The translations under genes were made by a program, and so were the position numbers. From contig JAOUPA010000003.1 in assembly GCA_029880105.1 (NCBI GenBank), positions 1 through 39,258 on the forward strand: 39,258 nt of DNA. The letters are read 5' to 3'. The notes beneath the pieces were generated by a model, which worked only from the letters and a program-made list of their open reading frames with translations, was not told where the DNA came from and ran no database searches. Within the stretch, counting starts at the first letter, position 1. Every line of letters starts with the position of its first letter. Origin of the DNA: Gammaproteobacteria bacterium (GTDB lineage: Bacteria > Pseudomonadota > Gammaproteobacteria > SZUA-229). Shown here piece by piece: positions 32,527 through 39,258 of the stretch.

Positions 32527-33612
32527 TTATAGTGCTGCTTTTGGGTAAGAGCCTAGCACCGTAACCATGGCACTTGCCTTCTCTATATCAGATATTGCCT
32601 GACTAATATTCTCGTCATCACGATGACCATCAACATCAATAAAAAAGACATACTCCCAGACACCTTTACGCGATGGCCTGGATTCAATATTACTCATACT
32701 AATATTACGTTTAGCGAGTGGCTCAAGCAGCCCATAAAGAGAGCCGGGGCGGTTATGCGCAAACACAAGCAGGCTGGTACGATCATTGCCGCTAGGTGGC
32801 GACTGATGCTTACCGATGACAACAAATCGAGTTGTATTATCCGGTTCGTCTTCAATATTAGATTTCAGCACAGGCACATCGTATAACTCCGCTGCCTGTA
32901 TGCCTGCTATAGCTGCCGAGTGCTTGTGTTCACGCGCCATCTGCACTGCCTCTGCATTACTATTAGTCGCAATGCGCTGCGCATTAGGTAAATACTTATC
33001 CAGCCACAAACGGCACTGTGCAAAAGACTGCTGATGTGAATAGACACACTCAATCCTGGCTAGCTCGGTTTCACTGGAGATAAGATTATGGCGAATCCGT
33101 AACTCTACTTCGCCACTGATAGATAGCGATGAACGCATCAATAAATCGAGCGTATGATTAATGACACCTTCGGTTGAATTCTCAACAGGCACAACACCAA
33201 AATTGGCACCGTCGGCTTCAACCAGACGAAACACCTCTTCGATATTATCAACCGGCTCACCTTCAAAATGACTACCAAAGTGCTTGATTGAGGCTGAGTG
33301 CGTGTATGTCCCTTCAGGCCCAAGAAATGCAACCTTCAAGGGCTTTTCCAGTGCCAGGCACGCTGCCATAATTTCGCGAAAAATACCGGCTATAGCTTTA
33401 TCACTCAGCGGGCCTTTGTTGCGCTCTTTAACTGCCTTTAAGACCTGGGCCTCGCGTTCGGGGCGGTAAAAATGCCCGCTCTCACCCAGTTGCTGTTTTA
33501 TTTCTGCAACTTTGGCCGCACATTGAGCGCGTTCTGACACCAGTGACTGAATACTGGTATCAATCTCATCGATCCGTTTACGAATATCTGCCAGTGGGTC
33601 TTTGTCAGCCAT
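32527..33612 (-). CDS. pheA: Bifunctional chorismate mutase/prephenate dehydratase (P-protein)
   Basis: PheA turns chorismate to prephenate and then phenylpyruvate. The 361 residues hold an AroQ-type chorismate mutase domain (about 1-90, DIRKRIDEIDTSIQSLVSER), a dehydratase domain (about 93-270, VAFLGPEGTYTHSA, VVPVENSTEGVINHTLD and the DNTTRFVVIG motif with its catalytic Thr), and a C-terminal ACT domain (about 282-355). The ACT domain holds NRPGSLYGLL and IESRPSRKGVWEY, the phenylalanine-binding ESRP site, so feedback inhibition is expected. It starts 15 bases after serA. Confidence 0.96.
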   Translation of the reverse strand: MADKDPLADIRKRIDEIDTSIQSLVSERAQCAAKVAEIKQQLGESGHFYRPEREAQVLKAVKERNKGPLSDKAIAGIFREIMAACLALEKPLKVAFLGPEGTYTHSASIKHFGSHFEGEPVDNIEEVFRLVEADGANFGVVPVENSTEGVINHTLDLLMRSSLSISGEVELRIRHNLISSETELARIECVYSHQQSFAQCRLWLDKYLPNAQRIATNSNAEAVQMAREHKHSAAIAGIQAAELYDVPVLKSNIEDEPDNTTRFVVIGKHQSPPSGNDRTSLLVFAHNRPGSLYGLLEPLAKRNISMSNIESRPSRKGVWEYVFFIDVDGHRDDENISQAISDIEKASAMVTVLGSYPKAAL

Positions 33613-33627
33613 AATTTTAAATAGTGA

Positions 33628-34791
33628 TTAAATTTGTCGAGCGCTAAGTACGCCATCGATAGACTGAATTTTAGCCAGCACATCATCACTGATAGCATTT
33701 TCCAGGTCGATCAGCGTAAAGGCCAGCTCACCTTTTGACTCGTTTGTCATGTGCAAAATATTCGCACCTGCTTTACCCAGATCATGAGAAATCTGACCTA
33801 GCATATCGGGCATATTCCTGTTAGCAATCGCCAGTCGCGCCGCACCCAGTCTCGGTAGCTTGATATCAGGGAAATTAACCGAATTCTTAATATTGCCATT
33901 CTCCAGAAAATTCCTGAGCTGATCAGCAACCATAATCGCACAGTTTTCTTCGGCTTCAACAGTAGATGCACCCAGATGTGGCAAAGTAATTACTTTGCTA
34001 TTGCCCTTTAATTTTTCAGCGGGAAAATCCGAGACATAGGCGTTAATTTTTCCGCTCTCAATCGCAACCAGTACTGCATCATCATCAACAATACCATCAC
34101 GTGCAAAATTCAGGATTACCGCTCCATCTCTCATCATTGCAATACGGTCTGCATTCAACAGATTTTTTGTCGCTTCGATAAGAGGCACATGAAAAGTAAT
34201 AAAATCAGCCTGTTTTACCAGCTCATCGACGCTACTCATCTCCTGAACTTCTGATGATAACTTCCAGGCACTCTTCACCGTGATGGTCGGATCAAAACCA
34301 ACAACGCGCATGCCCAGGGCAACCGCCGCATTGGCCACCTGAACACCGATAGCACCAAGACCGATGACACCAATAGTTCGACCAGGTAATTCATAACCTA
34401 CATATTTTTTCTTGCCATCCTCAACAGCCTTGTTCTGCTCTTCCGGCGTACCCTGCACATTCGACGCATAATTCCATGCCTGTACAATATTACGACAGGC
34501 CAGCAACATGCCGACTATAACTAGTTCTTTTACTGCATTGGCATTAGCGCCGGGAGCATTAAACACCACAATACCCTGCTCACTGAGCCGACTGACAGGC
34601 ACATTGTTTGTGCCAGCACCAGCACGACCAACCGCTTTCAAATTCGATGAGATTTCCATATCGTGCAATTTTGCAGAACGCAGAATGATGCCATCAGGAT
34701 TGGCGTTATTATCACTAATACTGTAGAGATCAGAAGGAAGTCGACTGAGGCCTTTTTCAGAAATATTATTGTAGGTTCTTATATTTATCAT
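33628..34791 (-). CDS. serA: D-3-phosphoglycerate dehydrogenase, short form
   Basis: SerA oxidises 3-phosphoglycerate, the first step of serine synthesis. The 387-residue protein has the NAD fold motif IGLGAIGVQVANAAVALGM, the substrate Arg region LNFARDGIVDDDAV, catalytic His in LPHLGASTVEAEENCA, and a C-terminal ACT domain (about 315-387, NMPDMLGQISHDLGKAGANI). It lacks the intervening domain of long-form enzymes. It lies between serC and pheA, giving two consecutive serine steps in the operon; in the classical supraoperon serA is elsewhere. Confidence 0.94.
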   Translation of the reverse strand: MINIRTYNNISEKGLSRLPSDLYSISDNNANPDGIILRSAKLHDMEISSNLKAVGRAGAGTNNVPVSRLSEQGIVVFNAPGANANAVKELVIVGMLLACRNIVQAWNYASNVQGTPEEQNKAVEDGKKKYVGYELPGRTIGVIGLGAIGVQVANAAVALGMRVVGFDPTITVKSAWKLSSEVQEMSSVDELVKQADFITFHVPLIEATKNLLNADRIAMMRDGAVILNFARDGIVDDDAVLVAIESGKINAYVSDFPAEKLKGNSKVITLPHLGASTVEAEENCAIMVADQLRNFLENGNIKNSVNFPDIKLPRLGAARLAIANRNMPDMLGQISHDLGKAGANILHMTNESKGELAFTLIDLENAISDDVLAKIQSIDGVLSARQI

Positions 34792-34823
34792 TTTTACTCT
34801 TCTTGTTGTTACTCGATAAATGC

Positions 34824-35903
34824 TTACACACTCTTTTCAAAGTCAGACATAAAGCTAATCAGCGCATCAATGCCCTCAGCTGGCATCGCATTATAAATAC
34901 TGGCGCGCATGCCACCGACTGAACGATGACCTTTTAATGCAACCAGTTTCTGCTTGGCGGCCTGCTCAAGGAATTTGGCATCAAGCTCGGCATTAGCCAG
35001 CACGAAAGGCACATTCATCCAGGAACGACAGTTTTTCTCAACGGGACTTGAATATAGCGCTGATGCATCAATGGCCGCATAAAGCTTTTCTGCCTTAATG
35101 CGATTTTTCTCTTCCATCGCAGCAACACCACCATTCTCTTTCAACCATTCAAACACAAGCCCTGCCAGGTACCAGCTATAAGTTGGTGGCGTGTTATACA
35201 TCGACTCGTTCTCAGCGTGTATCTTGTAATCGAACATCGTAGGCATATTCTGCTTCGACTTACCGATTAAATCTTCACGGATAATAACTATTGTCAGGCC
35301 AGCAGGACCAATATTTTTCTGCGCACCTGCGTAAATCAGGCCGTATTTTGAAACATCAATCTGGCGTGACAAAATATTTGATGACATATCTGCCACCAGC
35401 GGCACATCTCCCGTATCTGGGACATAAGGAAACTCAACACCTACGATAGTTTCATTTGGCGTATAGTGAACGTAAGCTGCATCAGGGTTGAATTTCAGGT
35501 CTGCTGCCGCAGGTACAGTCGTAAATTTACTCTCACTGGTATCAGCGACAATATTTACATCACAGTAACGTTTGGCTTCAGAAATGGCCTTTTTGGACCA
35601 CTGACCGGTCAATATATAATCCGCCGATGTTTTATCGCCAAGCAGATTGATAGGCACCATTGAAAACTGACTGCTAGCACCACCCTGCAAAAACAGAACC
35701 TTGTAATTATCCGGAATCGACATCAGCTCGCGAAGATCTGCCTCAGCCTTTGCAGCTATCGACATGTATTCTTTGCCGCGGTGACTCATTTCCATGACGG
35801 ACATTCCCGACCCATTCCAGTCAAGCATTTCATCACGCGCGCGTTCCAGAACTGCTGTTGGTAATATTGCGGGGCCTGCACTAAAGTTAAAAGCTCTGTT
35901 CAT
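34824..35903 (-). CDS. serC: Phosphoserine aminotransferase
   Basis: SerC transaminates 3-phosphohydroxypyruvate to phosphoserine, using PLP, and also acts in pyridoxal synthesis. The 359 residues include FNFSAGPAILPTAVLERAR, LFLQGGASSQFSMVPINLL, and the PLP lysine in YAGAQKNIGPAGLTIVI; GHRSVGGMRASIYNAMP closes the active site. No Shine-Dalgarno sequence stands before the ATG (GATAAAAAAATAACA). It follows gyrA after 57 bases, where no terminator is seen. Confidence 0.96.
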   Translation of the reverse strand: MNRAFNFSAGPAILPTAVLERARDEMLDWNGSGMSVMEMSHRGKEYMSIAAKAEADLRELMSIPDNYKVLFLQGGASSQFSMVPINLLGDKTSADYILTGQWSKKAISEAKRYCDVNIVADTSESKFTTVPAAADLKFNPDAAYVHYTPNETIVGVEFPYVPDTGDVPLVADMSSNILSRQIDVSKYGLIYAGAQKNIGPAGLTIVIIREDLIGKSKQNMPTMFDYKIHAENESMYNTPPTYSWYLAGLVFEWLKENGGVAAMEEKNRIKAEKLYAAIDASALYSSPVEKNCRSWMNVPFVLANAELDAKFLEQAAKQKLVALKGHRSVGGMRASIYNAMPAEGIDALISFMSDFEKSV

Positions 35904-35960
35904 TGTTATTTTTTTATCGGTAATTGTTAAAAGGATAAAGTTATTTTTTACTGAAAATGA

Positions 35961-38540
35961 TTACTCACTTCCTTCGCCTGCATCATCAGTGGCTTCGCTG
36001 TCACCTTCGCCAGAAAGCGCATCAATTTTTTCAATCTCGACCAGCTTTTCACCCTTGGTCAGACGAATCAGACGAACGCCCTGGGTGTTGCGACCCATTT
36101 CACTGACGTCATCAACAGCAATACGAACCAGCGTACCACTATCTGTGATCATCATAATTTCATCATCTGCCTTGACCTGTACGGCACCCACGATCTCACC
36201 ATTACGTTCATTGGTCTTGATCGAGATAACGCCCTGGCCACCACGACCCTTTAATGGGTAATCGGAAACAACGGTGCGTTTACCATAGCCATTTTCCGTT
36301 GAAGTCAGAATCGAGCCTTCATCATCAACCAGAATCATGCTGATAACACGTTGACCTTCAGCCAGCCGCATTCCGCGTACCCCTGCTGCAGTCCTTCCCA
36401 TGGTACGCACATCAGTCTCAGAGAAACGAATAGCCTTGCCCGCGTTAGATAACAGCATAATGTGATTCGAGCCGTTGGTGATAACGACATCAACCAGCAC
36501 GTCATCGTTTCTCAAATCAAGCGCGATGATGCCCGAGGTTCTGGGGCGTGAGAAATTCGACAGCTCAGTCTTCTTAACAGTGCCTGAGCTGGTTGCCATA
36601 AAGATAAAGTGATTTTCATCGTAATTACGAATTGGCAGCACGGCGTTGATACGCTCGCCCTCTTCCAGAGGCAACAGGTTGATAATAGGTTTGCCGCGAG
36701 AGCCACGACCCGCCATCGGCAGCTGGTAGACTTTCAACCAGTAGACTTTGCCACGACTGGAGAAACACAATAGCGTATCGTGAGTATTGGCAACAAACAG
36801 CTTGTCGATGAAATCTTCTTCTTTCATGGTAGTAGCCGATTTACCACGGCCACCACGACGCTGCGTGTTATACACATCCAGCGACTGACACTTGGCATAA
36901 CCCTCGTGTGAGAATGTCACCACGACATCTTCTTCGGTGATCAGGTCTTCCATAGAGAGGTCAAGCTGACTCTCCATAATCTCTGTACGACGTGCATCAC
37001 CGTAGTTGTCACGTATCTCATTGAGCTCATCGCGAATTACCTGCATCAGGCGATCCGGATTTGACAGTATCTCCAGCAACTCCTTAATAAGATCAAGTAT
37101 TTCTTTGAATTCATTGACAATCTTATCCTGCTCCAGACCCGTCAGGCGATGTAGCCGTAGTTCAAGGATGGCCTGGGCCTGAACATCAGATAGATGGTAG
37201 CCGTCATCCTTCAGGCCAAAACGAGGGTCAAGCTGATCCGGGCGTGAAGAGTCAGCACCGGTACGACTGATCATACTGGTGACCATACCTGGCTCCCAGA
37301 CTTTTGCCATCAACCCCTGCTTGGCCTCCGCCGGGCTGGGTGATTTCTTGATCAGCTCGATAACTTCATCAATGTTCGCTAACGCGACGGCCAGGCCTTC
37401 CAGAACATGGGCACGTTCACGCGCCTTGCGCAGGTCGTAAATCGTACGGCGTGTCACCACTTCGCGGCGGTGACGGATAAAGGCCTCAAGAATCTGCTTG
37501 AGGTTAAGTAACTGCGGCTGGCCATCGACCAGTGCCACCATATTAATACCAAAGACACACTGCATTGAGGTCAACTGGAACAGGTTGTTGAGCACGACCT
37601 CGCCAACTTCACCACGGCGCAGCTCGATAACAATGCGCATACCATCCTTATCCGACTCATCACGCAGCTCGGTGATACCTTCGATACGCTTTTCCTTGAC
37701 TAGCTCGGCAATGCGCTCAATCAGTCGCGCCTTATTCACCTGATATGGAATTTCGGTGACGATAATGCTCTGCTTGCCGGTTTTTTCATTCTCGATCACT
37801 TCAGCGCGAGAACGCATGACCATACGACCACGACCAGTCTTGTAGGCCTCCCTGATGCCCTTGGTGCCGTTAATCAGGCCGGCGGTAGGCAGGTCAGGCG
37901 CAGGCAGGTATTGCATCAGTGCATCGATATCGAGCGAGGCGTCGTCAATGAGTGCCAGGCAGGCATTGATCACCTCGGTCAGGTTATGTGGTGGAATATT
38001 GGTTGCCATGCCCACGGCAATACCGGAAGAACCATTGACCAGCATATTCGGCACACGTGTTGGCAGTACTGTCGGCTCAGACTCAGAACCATCATAGTTC
38101 TCAGCAAAATTAACAGTTTCCTTGTCCAGGTCGGCCAGCAGCTCGTGTGCGATTTTGGCCATGCGAACTTCGGTATAACGCATGGCCGCAGGTGAATCTC
38201 CATCAACCGAACCAAAGTTACCCTGGCCATCAACCAGCATATAACGAAGCGAAAAAGGCTGTGCCATACGGACAATGGTGTCGTAGACAGCCGTATCACC
38301 ATGGGGGTGGTATTTACCGATGACATCACCGACCACACGTGCCGATTTTTTATAGGGTTTGTTCCAGTCATTACCCAGAACACGCATCGCATAGAGAACC
38401 CTGCGATGCACCGGTTTCAGGCCATCACGCACATCAGGTAAAGCACGACCGACGATAACGCTCATCGCATAGTCCAGGTAGGACTGCCGCATTTCGTCTT
38501 CTAGATTAACCGGTGAAATTTCTTTTGCAAATTCAGACAT
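35961..38540 (-). CDS. gyrA: DNA gyrase subunit A
   Basis: GyrA is the DNA-cleaving subunit of the A2B2 gyrase. The 859-residue protein carries the catalytic Tyr122 in AAMRYTEVRM, the quinolone-determining region GKYHPHGDTAVYDTIVRMAQPF, and the C-terminal beta-pinwheel with the GyrA box QRRGGRG. At position 83 it has Thr where E. coli has Ser; this is the natural residue in several genera such as Pseudomonas. Asp87 is present. The C-terminus is acidic (SGEGDSEATDDAGEGSE). It heads the serC-serA-pheA run. Confidence 0.97.
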   Translation of the reverse strand: MSEFAKEISPVNLEDEMRQSYLDYAMSVIVGRALPDVRDGLKPVHRRVLYAMRVLGNDWNKPYKKSARVVGDVIGKYHPHGDTAVYDTIVRMAQPFSLRYMLVDGQGNFGSVDGDSPAAMRYTEVRMAKIAHELLADLDKETVNFAENYDGSESEPTVLPTRVPNMLVNGSSGIAVGMATNIPPHNLTEVINACLALIDDASLDIDALMQYLPAPDLPTAGLINGTKGIREAYKTGRGRMVMRSRAEVIENEKTGKQSIIVTEIPYQVNKARLIERIAELVKEKRIEGITELRDESDKDGMRIVIELRRGEVGEVVLNNLFQLTSMQCVFGINMVALVDGQPQLLNLKQILEAFIRHRREVVTRRTIYDLRKARERAHVLEGLAVALANIDEVIELIKKSPSPAEAKQGLMAKVWEPGMVTSMISRTGADSSRPDQLDPRFGLKDDGYHLSDVQAQAILELRLHRLTGLEQDKIVNEFKEILDLIKELLEILSNPDRLMQVIRDELNEIRDNYGDARRTEIMESQLDLSMEDLITEEDVVVTFSHEGYAKCQSLDVYNTQRRGGRGKSATTMKEEDFIDKLFVANTHDTLLCFSSRGKVYWLKVYQLPMAGRGSRGKPIINLLPLEEGERINAVLPIRNYDENHFIFMATSSGTVKKTELSNFSRPRTSGIIALDLRNDDVLVDVVITNGSNHIMLLSNAGKAIRFSETDVRTMGRTAAGVRGMRLAEGQRVISMILVDDEGSILTSTENGYGKRTVVSDYPLKGRGGQGVISIKTNERNGEIVGAVQVKADDEIMMITDSGTLVRIAVDDVSEMGRNTQGVRLIRLTKGEKLVEIEKIDALSGEGDSEATDDAGEGSE

Positions 38541-38560
38541 TTAGTGAGAGCAACCCATTT

Positions 38561-38590
38561 TTTATACTTATAACTAAAGCGTTCCAATAA
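38561..38590 (-). promoter_or_regulatory. Candidate gyrA promoter
   Basis: Minus strand: TTATTG (38585-38590), 18-base spacer, TATAAA (38561-38566), about 20 bases before the gyrA ATG at 38540. The -35 is poor, so this is tentative. Upstream, a possible weak hairpin CTGGATA/TATCTGG (38685-38703) followed by U-rich sequence may end the DUF1249 transcript. Confidence 0.35.
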
Positions 38591-38713
38591 AGCCCAAAAT
38601 ACTAACACAAATACTGGACTCACGGCAGTGTAAAACACAATAAAAGCAATCGATTACAGCCAGAAAAAAATACAACAGAAAAGACCAGATATTTGCTATC
38701 CAGAAATACAGGG

Positions 38714-39217
38714 TCAGGCGATCTCTGGCTCTTTACAGGTCGCTGTTTCAGCAAATTCATGACCAAGAAACAGGCAGTAACCCAGCCACTTGTAGAGAAA
38801 ACGATTTAAACGCCATTTCTGTCTAAGCGCAGCTGCAGGCAGATGATCCAGCCGCTGGCGACCATGCTTGAGGTGACCGGCAAGCACCTCGACCAGACGC
38901 GCATCGTGATAGATTCTGAGTCTGATATCGGGCTCAGCAACCAAATGTCGACCTTCCAGAAAATAGTAGGTCATGCATACAGTGGTGGTGAATTTGCTGC
39001 GATCAATAATCTGCAGGTGCAGATCCAGGCAGCCCGGCACCACCGATATTGCCCGGTTGGTAATACCATCAAGATCGGCAACCAGACGCCTGAAACGGAG
39101 ATAATTGTTTTCATACAGATCCATCAAACTGCCGTATCCCCTGGGAGTAACCTCAGCACAGCCATAGCCATCCCTGGCTACCAGCAGAGATCCGGTCATA
39201 TGTCGACTAATACTCAT
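38714..39217 (-). CDS. DUF1249 (YqiB-like) protein
   Basis: The 167-residue protein matches the DUF1249 family, of which E. coli YqiB is a member. Matching parts are LMDLYENNYLRFRRLV, RLRIYHDARLVEVL and LNRFLYKWLGYCLFLGH. Its function is not known. E. coli yqiB lies between nudF and cpdA. I chose the ATG at 39217 because its ATGA overlaps the upstream stop codon; a GTG at 39223 would add two residues. The N-terminal 25 residues do not match YqiB, but no other start stands out. Confidence 0.85.
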   Translation of the reverse strand: MSISRHMTGSLLVARDGYGCAEVTPRGYGSLMDLYENNYLRFRRLVADLDGITNRAISVVPGCLDLHLQIIDRSKFTTTVCMTYYFLEGRHLVAEPDIRLRIYHDARLVEVLAGHLKHGRQRLDHLPAAALRQKWRLNRFLYKWLGYCLFLGHEFAETATCKEPEIA

Positions 39218-39258
39218 TGGCACACACCAGAAATAATGATGTCACTGGCAGCACCCAC
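39214..39258 (-). CDS. Tail of an unidentified upstream gene
   Basis: The last bases of the window hold an open frame on the minus strand ending in VGAASDIIISGVCQ and a TGA stop (39214-39216). It overlaps the ATG of the DUF1249 gene by four bases, which suggests translational coupling. Fourteen residues do not identify it; nudF, the E. coli neighbour of yqiB, has a different C-terminus. Confidence 0.45.
   Translation of the reverse strand: MGAASDIIISGVCQ

Noticed and set aside
38282..38310. Thr83 in GyrA as a quinolone-resistance mutation
   Set aside because: Thr is the natural residue at this position in several genera (for example P. aeruginosa), and Asp87 is unchanged.

Overview
The window is a chromosomal segment of a gammaproteobacterium. 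The evidence is the gene order, which combines the rpsB-tsf-pyrH-frr-uppS-cdsA-dxr-rseP-bamA-skp-lpxD-fabZ-lpxA run with the gyrA-serC-pheA-hisC-tyrA-aroA-cmk-rpsA-ihfB supraoperon. The proteins also resemble gammaproteobacterial families (lipid A genes, BamA, two-domain P-protein PheA, LapB). Base composition looks moderate, roughly mid-40s % GC by eye. Details differ from enterics and Pseudomonas: lpxB does not follow lpxA, tyrA and aroA are not fused, serA sits inside the aromatic supraoperon, lapA is absent between ihfB and lapB, and dapE follows glnD. I cannot name a genus.

Layout. At 1-1559 there is the tail of a NIF3-like gene, then an AT-rich lipoprotein gene flanked by small inverted motifs that look like decayed repeat-element ends. 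At 1560-14094, all on the minus strand, lies the translation and envelope block: S2, EF-Ts, UMP kinase, ribosome recycling factor, then undecaprenyl-PP synthase, CDP-diglyceride synthase, Dxr, RseP, BamA, Skp, LpxD, FabZ and LpxA. It starts from a clear promoter and a t44-like rpsB leader, and an intrinsic terminator separates tsf from pyrH. RseP carries a one-base frameshift inside its HExxH active site. At 14370-22578 the plus strand carries map, glnD, dapE, a small four-helix membrane protein, a tandem-RCK potassium channel, tRNA-Arg(CCT), ppiB and lpxH. A 514-base stretch (22579-23092) has no convincing gene. At 23093-28372, minus strand, are a ferritin-like DUF455 protein, a secreted ComEA-like helix-hairpin-helix protein, pyrF, lapB, ihfB and rpsA. 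At 28483-38540, minus strand, are cmk, aroA, tyrA, hisC, pheA, serA, serC and gyrA. The window ends with a DUF1249 (YqiB-like) gene overlapping the tail of another gene.

How the genes work together. The first block couples translation factors to isoprenoid, phospholipid, lipid A and outer-membrane protein assembly. LpxA, LpxD, FabZ and LpxH are early lipid A steps, and LapB further along regulates LpxC turnover. The supraoperon runs from serine synthesis through chorismate to Tyr and Phe, coupled to cmk and rpsA. Nearly everything is housekeeping. The least described unit is the small membrane protein plus tandem-RCK K+ channel pair at 18990-21161. The sequence oddities most worth checking are the rseP frameshift, the LpxA acyl-ruler residue, the Lys/Ala tail on S2, the palindrome between rpsB and map, and the flanked lipoprotein gene.
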